Shown here piece after piece: positions 14,930-21,833 of a stretch of 64,000 nucleotides of DNA; the stretch's first letter is position 1; each line of letters begins with the position of its first letter. This DNA comes from Sedimenticola hydrogenitrophicus. GTDB lineage: Bacteria; Pseudomonadota; Gammaproteobacteria; Chromatiales; Chromatiaceae. A program made the translations under genes and the position numbers. The notes beneath the pieces were generated by a model. That model was not told where the DNA came from. It worked only from the letters and a program-made list of their open reading frames with translations, and did no database searches. The stretch is taken from contig NZ_JAQGEI010000004.1 in the NCBI RefSeq assembly GCF_029017505.1, positions 1 to 64,000 of the forward strand. Reading direction: 5' to 3'.

Positions 14930-16084
14930 ATGTCCCGGCTATCTCAACTGAATAAATACGGGCAGAGCTTCTGGCTGGATAACCTGTCGCGGGCCATGCT
15001 CGAGGACGGTTCGCTGCAGCAGCGCATCGCCCACCAGCGACTCGGCGGCGTGGCCGCCAATGCCGCGGTATATCTGGCGAATATCAGCGATTCCCCGTTA
15101 TACGAGGCACGCATCCAGGACGGCTGGAGACGTGGCGGTTCCGCGGAGAGTATTTATCGTGACCTGGTCATCGCCGATGTGACGGCGGCCTGCGATCTGC
15201 TCAGCCCGGTCTACCTGGCGAGCAAGGGGGAGGAGGGGTATGCGAACCTGCAGATCGCCCCCCACCTTGCCCGTGATCCCTCGGGCAGTCTGCGGCAGGC
15301 ACAGGAGTTGTGGAGTCTGGTGGACAGGCCCAATCTGTTGATCGAGTTGCCCGCCACCAGTGAATGCATGCCGACAATCGAAGAACTGCTCTACCGCGGC
15401 ATCAACGTCAATATCACGTTGCTGTTCGGACTGCAGGATTACTGGGATGCCTTCCATGCCTACATGCGTGCACTGGAGCGCCGGTTTGCAGAGGGCAAAT
15501 CGCTGAACGATGTGATCTCGGTGGCGAGTTTCTTCCTCCACGGTATCGATCTGGCGGTTGACCGACAGCTTAAAAAATTGAGCGAGGAGGAGGCGGCGTC
15601 GAAGGCTGGCGGTGTCGCGGCGGCATTGCTCGGCAGGACGGCCGTGGCCAATGCCAAGCTCGCCTATGCCTCCTTCCTTGCGCTGCTGAGCAGTGACCGT
15701 TGGAGCCGCCTGGAGTCTCACGGGGCCCGACCCCAACGCATCGCCTGGGCTGATACGGGTGCTGGCTCGGGCACCGGGGATACCGCCGCTTCGGATGTGC
15801 GGTACGTGGAGCCCCTGATCGGACCCCTCACGATCTCGCGCATGGGGGAGGCGACCGCGGATGGGTTTGCCGACCACGGCACGCCGGCGGCGACCATCGA
15901 GGAAGGGCGGGACGATGCGCGCTGGGTCATTAAGGAGTTCGATCAGCTGGGCATCGATTTGAACCGCATCACCGCCGGACTCGTTGACCAGGGGGTGCGG
16001 GACTTTACCGAACAGCACGACCGGCTGATGGCGCAGCTTCAGGGTGGTGGGTGGCGGCAAGATCCTGGTCTCTTCAGCGGATGA
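14930..16084 (+). CDS. Transaldolase-fold protein lacking catalytic residues (probable pseudoenzyme)
   Basis: This 384-residue protein aligns end to end with the type-2 transaldolases of actinobacteria and proteobacteria: SFWLDNLSR, NLQIAPHLA, LWSLVDRPNLL, GINVNITLLF, ISVASFF, NAKLAYA and FADHG. Yet active-site positions have changed. The Schiff-base lysine of the usual FIKIPAT is Glu139 (LIELPAT). The SIEVDP glutamate and aspartate are Gln108 and Ala110. The phosphate-binding arginine of SRVD is Gly205. The TSNPT loop reads AANAA. Asp17 and Ser200 remain. It should not catalyse the transaldolase reaction; a ligand-binding, scaffold or different role is likely. The ATG is preceded by GAGGGGTG. 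Substitutions are seen; loss of function is inferred. Confidence 0.8.
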   Translation: MSRLSQLNKYGQSFWLDNLSRAMLEDGSLQQRIAHQRLGGVAANAAVYLANISDSPLYEARIQDGWRRGGSAESIYRDLVIADVTAACDLLSPVYLASKGEEGYANLQIAPHLARDPSGSLRQAQELWSLVDRPNLLIELPATSECMPTIEELLYRGINVNITLLFGLQDYWDAFHAYMRALERRFAEGKSLNDVISVASFFLHGIDLAVDRQLKKLSEEEAASKAGGVAAALLGRTAVANAKLAYASFLALLSSDRWSRLESHGARPQRIAWADTGAGSGTGDTAASDVRYVEPLIGPLTISRMGEATADGFADHGTPAATIEEGRDDARWVIKEFDQLGIDLNRITAGLVDQGVRDFTEQHDRLMAQLQGGGWRQDPGLFSG

Positions 16085-16527
16085 CCGGCTCACCCTGGTG
16101 GCCGCGGTATCGCCGGCGAATCCCATTCAGGACACCAATGAAGAATTCCCCCTTTTCCGGGGCTGGGGGCGTGGTCCGCGCACGCTTTGTCGCCGCGTCG
16201 CGGGTGGATTCCGGACAGGCAACAAAATCTTCCGTGAAGCCAGTCGGCAGCGGGCTTGTTATGTCGTCAATATGATCGGCTCGAGGTAAAAAAATCCAGC
16301 AGAGTGTCCGGCTGTCGCCTATGGTGAGTAGTAATGTTTACTGGTCGGCCACGGTTACTTCGCCGCGCCGGCTTTGCCCGCAAATTTTATAAGTGCGACG
16401 GATAGACGCATCACAAAATCGGCGAGTCCGGGGTTGAAAAATCCGCAGCTGACTTATAATTAACAGAGGGGGTCCTTTTATAGCCCCAATAACTATATAA
16501 GAAGTAACCGAGTAGTAGGAGGAGTGA
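16085..16527. other. 443-bp gene-free stretch before the PilZ gene
   Basis: Small open frames here have no family-like composition and are rejected. The only clear signal is a promoter-like pair, TTGAAA (16434-16439) and a perfect TATAAT (16455-16460), with a short 15-bp spacer. It lies about 70 bp before the PilZ start on the plus strand. Confidence 0.5.
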
Positions 16528-16884
16528 ATGGAACACAGAATAGGTCAACGCATTGAAGTGGATCGGAAAGTGGTCTTAAGGCTAACTGACCGGGGCCGGG
16601 TTGATGGCCAGCTAATGGATATCAGCCTCTCGGGCGCGGCGATCAAGTGCAAGGATTGGCATGTCTTTAGTGCCTATACTCCCGTTGAAGTCCTGCTTGA
16701 ATCCGCTGATGGCAGCGAACCGGAGAGGTTCAGGATTCAGGGATTTGTGGTGCGACTGCAAAAAGGTATGGTCGGAGTCATGTTCATGAAGGAGATGATC
16801 AAACTTGTTCGGCGCTTGCGATCCAGTTCAACCAAGTCAGGAGATCATTGGCAACGGGAAACTCTGGCCCGTACCGGGTCGTAA
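16528..16884 (+). CDS. PilZ-domain protein
   Basis: This 118-residue single-domain protein has the c-di-GMP-binding signature split into HRIGQRIEV (an RxxxR motif, residues 3-7) and DISLSGAAI (about residues 31-39, the D/NxSxxG motif). PilZ proteins change partner binding when they bind c-di-GMP. TAGGAGGAG precedes the ATG. It sits between the transaldolase-like gene and the NtrC-type regulator and may act with the latter. The partner is unknown. Confidence 0.85.
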   Translation: MEHRIGQRIEVDRKVVLRLTDRGRVDGQLMDISLSGAAIKCKDWHVFSAYTPVEVLLESADGSEPERFRIQGFVVRLQKGMVGVMFMKEMIKLVRRLRSSSTKSGDHWQRETLARTGS

Positions 16885-17260
16885 CCCACCCACATTAATG
16901 GGTCGTGCTTTCAGTCAGGCGGTCACCATTCGATAGCGAGGCGAACGGGCTCACTGAAACCCGATAGAGTCCCCGCCGGCGAATGGACATACTGCCCGAC
17001 TGCGGCACGCGGCGGGCATGGACCCGGGCCCATTCGTCCCAAGGGCAATCCGCTTCAGTGATCGATCCCTGTATTCATTACGGGGAAGTTTTTTGTCCCC
17101 GTTAATAAGGGATGCGCTTGATTGACAACAATGGAGAGTGAGGAGCCGAATCGATTGGTGTTGCGATACAGATTGCAACAGGTATGGCCGGCCAAACCGC
17201 TGACCTGGGGCGAAGCTCCGATCATCCACGTTTTGATGCTCCTGCCTCAGGAGGAGAGAT

Positions 17261-18691
17261 ATGACTGATTCGCTCATGATTATCGAAGACGATCAATTTC
17301 TGGGAGTGGAGCTGGCACGATATTTTCGCCATCTGGATTGGGAGGTGGATCTGACAACGGACTTCGAGCAGGCGCGACACAAGCTCATCGATCAGGACCG
17401 CGATCCCCTGGTTACCTTGGCGGATACCCTCTTGCCCGACGGCAACTCAATTGATCTGTTCGAGCTGGCGCGCCAGCATGGGCACACGGGTGAATGGGTA
17501 TTCCTGAGTGGTTTCGGCGGCGTCCCGGAGTCGGTCAGGGCATTGCGCCTGGGTGCCTATGACTTCCTGGAAAAACCCTGTGACCCGGAGCGGTTGAGGA
17601 CCATAGTGAATGATGCCCGGCGCAGCGCGCGTGTCCGGCAGCTGCTGCATGATCAACCGAAGATGGGGGGGCGCGCCTATCTGCCGGATGCCTTTGTCGG
17701 CCGCGGCAAGATCGCGCAACAGGTTCGCAGGATGTTGTGTCGTATTGTTGAAGTTCCCTTCAGTGCCCTGGTCATCACCGGCGAGACCGGCACCGGCAAG
17801 GGGTTGGTGGCGCGCATACTCCATCACTCCGGCCCCCGGTCGGATGGACCGTTTATCGAAGTCAACTGTGCCGCGTTACCTAGGGATCTGCTGGAGTCGG
17901 AACTGTTCGGACATGAGGCCGGTGCATTTACCGGCGCCAAGGGGCGTCATCGCGGGTTCCTTGAGCAGGCGGATGGCGGTACGCTGTTTCTTGACGAGAT
18001 CGGTGAGATGGATATGGATCTCCAGGCGAAACTGTTGACCGCGATCGAGGGCAAGACCCTGCACCGATTGGGGGGCGAACACCAGGTTAAGGTGAACGTG
18101 CAGGTGGTGGCTGCCAGTAACCGTGACCTGGAGCGGCAGGTGAAGGAAAACCGCTTCCGCAGTGATCTCTACCATCGTCTGAGTGTGTTTCGCCTGGACC
18201 TTCCACCGCTACGTGAACGACTTGAAGATCTTGATGATCTGCTGCCCCTGATAATTGCTGAGTTCAATGCCTCGGCCGGGCGCCATGTAAAGATTGTTCC
18301 CGAGAAAATCTATCGCAGGATGCGCGGTTATGATTGGCCGGGCAATGTGCGCGAGTTGCGCAACGTGATCGAGCGGGCCGTGCTGCTGTCCGACGGGGAG
18401 CTGTTTCCCGACCGTTGGCTGCAGCTCGACAGCGCACCCGGCGGCGCGCCCGACCGGCCGTGCATTGATGGTGCCCGTCTGACGATTCCCCTGGATGGAT
18501 CGATGGCGTTGGATGAGATGGATAGCTTTATCATCCAGAGCGCCCTGGAGCGCTACGGTTACAATGTCACCGCCACCGCGCGCGCGCTGGGAACCACGCG
18601 CGAGACCCTCAGGTATCGAATCCATAAATATCACCTGAATACGGAACCACCGAAGATCGATGTGGTCAATGAAACCAGGGTTCAGCGATGA
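17261..18691 (+). CDS. NtrC-family sigma-54-dependent response regulator
   Basis: This 476-residue protein has a receiver domain (1-120) with acidic pocket EDD at 9-11 and phospho-acceptor D55 in LADTLLPDG. The AAA+ domain (about 140-370) carries Walker A GETGTGKG, the sigma-54 contact loop GAFTGA and Walker B GGTLFLDEIGEMD. A Fis-type helix-turn-helix closes the protein (NVTATARALGTTRETLRYRI). All signatures are intact. AGGAGGAGAGAT stands before the ATG. No histidine kinase is adjacent, so the partner must be elsewhere. The 376 bp upstream (16885-17260) show no gene and no clear sigma-54 promoter. Confidence 0.93.
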   Translation: MTDSLMIIEDDQFLGVELARYFRHLDWEVDLTTDFEQARHKLIDQDRDPLVTLADTLLPDGNSIDLFELARQHGHTGEWVFLSGFGGVPESVRALRLGAYDFLEKPCDPERLRTIVNDARRSARVRQLLHDQPKMGGRAYLPDAFVGRGKIAQQVRRMLCRIVEVPFSALVITGETGTGKGLVARILHHSGPRSDGPFIEVNCAALPRDLLESELFGHEAGAFTGAKGRHRGFLEQADGGTLFLDEIGEMDMDLQAKLLTAIEGKTLHRLGGEHQVKVNVQVVAASNRDLERQVKENRFRSDLYHRLSVFRLDLPPLRERLEDLDDLLPLIIAEFNASAGRHVKIVPEKIYRRMRGYDWPGNVRELRNVIERAVLLSDGELFPDRWLQLDSAPGGAPDRPCIDGARLTIPLDGSMALDEMDSFIIQSALERYGYNVTATARALGTTRETLRYRIHKYHLNTEPPKIDVVNETRVQR

Positions 18692-18785
18692 ATCCAGGGA
18701 ATGCTGGAGGCCCACCCGGGGCCGAATTCGCGGCAAAGTCACTCCTGGTTCAATAACGCCGCCCAGCAAGGGAAATGAGCATAAC

Positions 18786-18980
18786 TAGTGTCCATCCAGA
18801 AACGCACGTAATTTAAATTGTCGTCACCCCGGAGAAGGCCGGGGTCCAGGGGATTCAACAAGATACTGGATGATTCGCTTCGCTCACCCTTCGGGCCGAC
18901 TTTCAGGCGTTCAACGCGCTTCGCGCTTTTGTCCGGCATTCGCCGGAATGATGATTTCTGTAGTTTCTGGACGGACACTA
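18786..18980. mobile_element. 195-bp TIR element, copy B
   Basis: The termini TAGTGTCCATCCAGAAAC (left) and GTTTCTGGACGGACACTA (right) form a terminal inverted repeat with one mismatch over 18 bp. A 7-bp direct repeat, TAACTAG, overlaps both edges and contains the palindromic tetramer CTAG. The copy at 6501-6695 has exactly the same length in the opposite orientation. There is no coding capacity. It fills most of the gap between the response regulator and the STAS-like gene. Confidence 0.85.
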
Positions 18981-19015
18981 ACTAGGTAAATCCGACTACA
19001 ACAGAGGACGTTATT

Positions 19016-19348
19016 ATGGGAATGGATATTTCATATATTTTGCATGGGGAAGGATTGCAAATCACAGTGGATGGTAATCTCGACCTGACGCTGACGAGAC
19101 CGATGCTGGGCGTTTGTGCCCAGGTGGATGACCGCCTGCTGGTGTGCGTGATTGATTGTAGCCGGGTCATCCGGGTGTTCGATTCGGGACGCGCGTTGTT
19201 GATGCTCCTGACACAAAAGTTGCAGGCGTTCGAGGTCAAGGTAATAGTTATCGGTGATATCCCTGCGGTGGATTATCACGTCCCGCCGGAATCCACGTTG
19301 CGCACGCAATCGGTGAACGAGCGGCAGGAGCGGCCGTTCCCTGGATGA
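19016..19348 (+). CDS. STAS-like domain protein
   Basis: This 110-residue protein has the alternating beta-alpha pattern of a STAS domain: an N-terminal strand pair (ILHGEGLQITVDGNLDL), then VCVIDCSRVIRVFDSGRALL, the region that in SpoIIAA-type proteins holds the strand-loop-helix with the phosphorylated Ser. Here the loop reads VFDSGRALL, so a serine is present at that place. Such proteins act as anti-sigma antagonists or as single-domain signalling adaptors. No cognate kinase or anti-sigma factor is adjacent. Assignment is from pattern, not from a strong motif. Confidence 0.6.
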   Translation: MGMDISYILHGEGLQITVDGNLDLTLTRPMLGVCAQVDDRLLVCVIDCSRVIRVFDSGRALLMLLTQKLQAFEVKVIVIGDIPAVDYHVPPESTLRTQSVNERQERPFPG

Positions 19349-19374
19349 ACAGCTGTCGGGGCGGGTTCCGCGCC

Positions 19375-19426
19375 AGGAGTCTGTCGGGTTTTTCGCGTAG
19401 ATCAGCGTCAAGCCCGACAGACTCCT
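19375..19426. terminator. Hairpin between convergent genes, AGGAGTCTGTCGGG arms
   Basis: The 14-base arms AGGAGTCTGTCGGG and CCCGACAGACTCCT pair perfectly around a loop of 24 bp. The right arm overlaps two bases of the nuoI stop codon. It lies between two convergent genes and probably ends both transcripts. The arm also occurs alone at 21688-21703, so it is also a dispersed repeat unit. After the left arm there is a TTTTT run. Confidence 0.65.
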
Positions 19427-19928
19427 AACGGTAGGGGGCGTCGGCGGCCCGGTCGGCGGCGATCTCCGCCTCGAACCGGTCACCCATCTCCAGCAGCTGC
19501 TGTTTATGGATCAGCGTACCCTCGCGGCTCTCGAAACAGAATTCGCTGAAACGGGTCAGCACGATGGCATCCACCGGACAGGCTTCCTCGCAGTAGCCGC
19601 AGTAGATACAGACGAACAGGTCGATGTCGTAGCGGGTGGTGCGGCGCATGCCGTCCTCGCCCTGCGGTCCCGCTTCAATATAGATGCAGCACGCCGGGCA
19701 GGTGGCCTCGCAGAGCTTGCAGGCGATACAGCGCTCCTCGCCATTGGGGTAGCGGCGCAGTGCGTGCAATCCCCGGAAGCGTGGGGACTTGGGAATCTTC
19801 TCCTCCGGGTACTGGACGGTGAATTTCTCTTTGAACAGGTAGCGTCCGGTAACCCGCAGGCCACGCCACAGCTCCACCAGCAGGTAGGTGTTCAGGAAAT
19901 CCTTGAGCTGTTTGATCAGACTGTGCAT
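19425..19928 (-). CDS. nuoI: NuoI-like two-[4Fe-4S] ferredoxin subunit, orphan
   Basis: This 167-residue protein matches NADH-quinone oxidoreductase subunit I. It has two CxxCxxCxxxCP clusters ([14 protein letters not shown] near residue 60 and [18 protein letters not shown] near residue 100) and the N-terminal amphipathic [13 protein letters not shown]. Subunit I carries electrons between clusters N4/N5 and N2. No other nuo gene is near, so it is a stray or paralogous copy. The first cluster is followed by an extra Cys pair ([11 protein letters not shown]) where the usual text is CPAQAI. I chose the ATG at 19928 because GGAGAAA precedes it and NuoI proteins start here. Confidence 0.85.
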   Translation of the reverse strand: MHSLIKQLKDFLNTYLLVELWRGLRVTGRYLFKEKFTVQYPEEKIPKSPRFRGLHALRRYPNGEERCIACKLCEATCPACCIYIEAGPQGEDGMRRTTRYDIDLFVCIYCGYCEEACPVDAIVLTRFSEFCFESREGTLIHKQQLLEMGDRFEAEIAADRAADAPYR

Positions 19929-20124
19929 CACACGGTTTCTCCATTGGTTATGATTGGAAATCGGCCGGGTGGTTCCAGCGGAGGGAACAAGCGGCTGTTC
20001 CCCATGCGTTTTTTTCAACCGTTGGCCGGGTGAGCAGCGACGCGAAAGGTGTTGAGTGTTGGTTGCCCCGCCGCGCCGGATTCACCGCCGGCCAAAGTAA
20101 ACAGGCCGCAGGTCGTGCCTGCGC

Positions 20125-20526
20125 TCAGGCATTCCAACGCAACACTGCCGCGGCGGACAAGGCGATGGCCGCCAACACCGCGAGCGCCCCCCAGGAGAGG
20201 CGTCCGGGTGCGCCGTGCGCTGTGAAGATCAGGTAAAGCGTGAACAACAGCCCACAGGTCACGCAGCCGATCTTGATCAGCAGCGCCGCGAATGCGATGG
20301 GATGAAGGTCGGGCAAGCGACCGTAAAGCCACCAGCTTGCACTGCCGAAACCGGCGCCGGTAATGCCCTGTAGGGCCCATGCCACCGCCAGGATCAGCAG
20401 CACCGGGCGGGCTCGCTGGAGCGGCGGCGCGAGCAGCAGCCAGAACACCGGGGCGCCGAGTACCAGCGCCGCCCCAAGGTTATGCAACACCTGGATCAGG
20501 GAATAGATCAGGCTATCGATCGCCAC
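20125..20526 (-). CDS. Small integral membrane protein, about four helices
   Basis: This 133-residue protein is highly hydrophobic, with helices at about residues 8-32, 40-60, 76-100 and 110-130. A conserved-looking HNLGAALVLGAPVFWLL start and GCVTCGLLF with two cysteines in the third helix are visible. The layout recalls CopD-like or cytochrome-b-like small membrane proteins, but no heme or copper motif is complete. It starts 3 bp after the stop of the secreted Ig-like protein upstream, so the two form an operon. I do not assign a function. Confidence 0.7.
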   Translation of the reverse strand: MAIDSLIYSLIQVLHNLGAALVLGAPVFWLLLAPPLQRARPVLLILAVAWALQGITGAGFGSASWWLYGRLPDLHPIAFAALLIKIGCVTCGLLFTLYLIFTAHGAPGRLSWGALAVLAAIALSAAAVLRWNA

Positions 20527-20529
20527 CGG

Positions 20530-20934
20530 TCAAAACAGATCCACCGTGACCAAGGCCTCCACGCCGATCGGCACGTGCGCCCGGTTCACGACCTTGATGG
20601 CCAGTTCATGGCGCCCGGCACTCAGCGGGCTGGTCTCATGGGTGCCCTCCAGGCGGCGCAGAATGGCCACCTCTTTTCCGTTCACATACAAGTGCACATG
20701 GTCCCCCTTGGGGCCGGGTGTCACCTGGTAACTGATCTGCACGGGCTGGTCAGCCTGCAGTTCGCTACCGTCCTTGGGCGCGTGAATGGTCACCGAGGCC
20801 GCGCCTTCCGGGTTGCCGCCGGTCTCCGGCCTGTTGCCGCCCGAAGTGCCGTGATATGCCGCCTGGACCGCTGTGGTGGTCAATATGATGCCACTGACCA
20901 AAAAGATCGGTGCTAATCTTTGCACAAGCATCAT
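20530..20934 (-). CDS. Secreted Ig-like fold protein
   Basis: This 134-residue protein has a signal peptide (about residues 1-25, cut after VQAA) and one beta-sandwich domain: VTIHAPKDGSELQADQPVQI, then GDHVHLYVNGKEVAILRRLE, then GRHELAIKVVNRAHVPIGVE. The HVHLYVNGKE pattern is shared by periplasmic proteins that sit near CopC- or cytochrome-related genes. GAGAGGAGATG lies before the ATG. It probably works with the small membrane protein that follows. The function is unknown. Confidence 0.7.
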   Translation of the reverse strand: MMLVQRLAPIFLVSGIILTTTAVQAAYHGTSGGNRPETGGNPEGAASVTIHAPKDGSELQADQPVQISYQVTPGPKGDHVHLYVNGKEVAILRRLEGTHETSPLSAGRHELAIKVVNRAHVPIGVEALVTVDLF

Positions 20935-21152
20935 GACATCTCCTCTCGTGGTTTTTGTCTGCAGGGGCGGTCCAAATCAACCAGAGATGGTGGATCTCAA
21001 CCGCGGGCCTGAAAGAATTGGCGCATTCCTGATCAGGATGATTATCAAGCAAGGAGCGGGCCATGCGAGGAACCCGGCACGCCGGCATCCGGTTAGCGGG
21101 TGCGGATTGAATGGGCGCCACGGAATATGGCATCGGTCAACGAGCAGAGATC

Positions 21153-21602
21153 ATGAAAATTACCGATATCGCGATACGCAGGGTCCCGACCATCGACGCC
21201 ACCGACACGCTGCAGGATGCCGTTATGGCCATGCACAAGGCCAGTACCGGGGTCCTGCCGGTGATCGAAGGGGGACGCCTGGCCGGCACCTTGAGCGAGC
21301 GTGACCTCCTGCTGAACGGTACCCGCTCCCCGGCCGACTCGGATAAAGTCCGGGTGGCCGATCTCTTCCAGCGGAATCCGCTGGTCTGTGCCAAGCATGT
21401 ACAGCTGAAGACCGCACTGCAGCTGATGCAGAAGCATCAGCAAAGCTGGCTGCTGGTGTCCGACCGCGAGGGAGCGTTCACGGGCCTGGTGACGGCGCTG
21501 GAACTGATTGACCTGCTGATCGAGCTGGTACCGGAAGAAGCCGCCGGGCCGGAGATGGAGTACGTGCACCGGATCCGTGGAGACCAGGGTACTTCGTTCT
21601 AG
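21153..21602 (+). CDS. Tandem CBS-domain protein
   Basis: The protein has 149 residues and two CBS motifs. CBS1 (about 5-60) includes DTLQDAVMAMHKASTGVLPV and GTLSERDLL. CBS2 (about 68-130) includes VQLKTALQLMQKHQQSWLLV and GLVTALELIDLL. Such pairs bind adenine nucleotides and sense energy state, often acting on another protein. The frame extends to an ATG at 21111, but the second ATG gives the usual N-terminus (MKITDI). It is monocistronic, and the effector and partner are unknown. Confidence 0.85.
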   Translation: MKITDIAIRRVPTIDATDTLQDAVMAMHKASTGVLPVIEGGRLAGTLSERDLLLNGTRSPADSDKVRVADLFQRNPLVCAKHVQLKTALQLMQKHQQSWLLVSDREGAFTGLVTALELIDLLIELVPEEAAGPEMEYVHRIRGDQGTSF

Positions 21603-21608
21603 AATATG

Positions 21609-21703
21609 AAGGGTCGGAGTCAGACCGCGCAAACCTGCAGACTAGGCCGGCAGGACGGGGCGGCCTGACTCCGACCCCTTGGTATGAAGCCCGACAGACT
21701 CCT
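21609..21703. repeat. Hairpin of the GTCGGAGTCA family (copy 2) plus solo CCCGACAGACTCCT arm
   Basis: AGGGTCGGAGTCAGACC and GGCCTGACTCCGACCCCTT pair around about 38 bp (21609-21680). Directly after it comes AGCCCGACAGACTCCT (21688-21703), the same sequence as the right arm of the hairpin at 19375. Two repeat families are therefore side by side in the gap between the CBS gene and the GGDEF-EAL gene. Confidence 0.7.
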
Positions 21704-21833
21704 GGACGTGGAGTTGCCGGGTGGATCACCGTGCCCCCACGATTCACCTCCGGGCCCGAATAAGCACTAAAGAAATTCCTCAGCCGACCGATAGGGAATT
21801 CATTGATTCCCTAAACAACGGATATCTCCTGCT

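Noticed and set aside
14930-16084. Annotation as a normal transaldolase (tal)
   Set aside because: The lysine required for the Schiff base and several other active-site residues are replaced, so the name would mislead.
16044-16289. Small open frames after the transaldolase-like gene
   Set aside because: They overlap the end of that gene or lack a ribosome site, and their composition is not protein-like.
19425-20934. Remnant of a complex I operon
   Set aside because: Only nuoI is recognisable. The two neighbours are unrelated small envelope proteins with no Nuo features.
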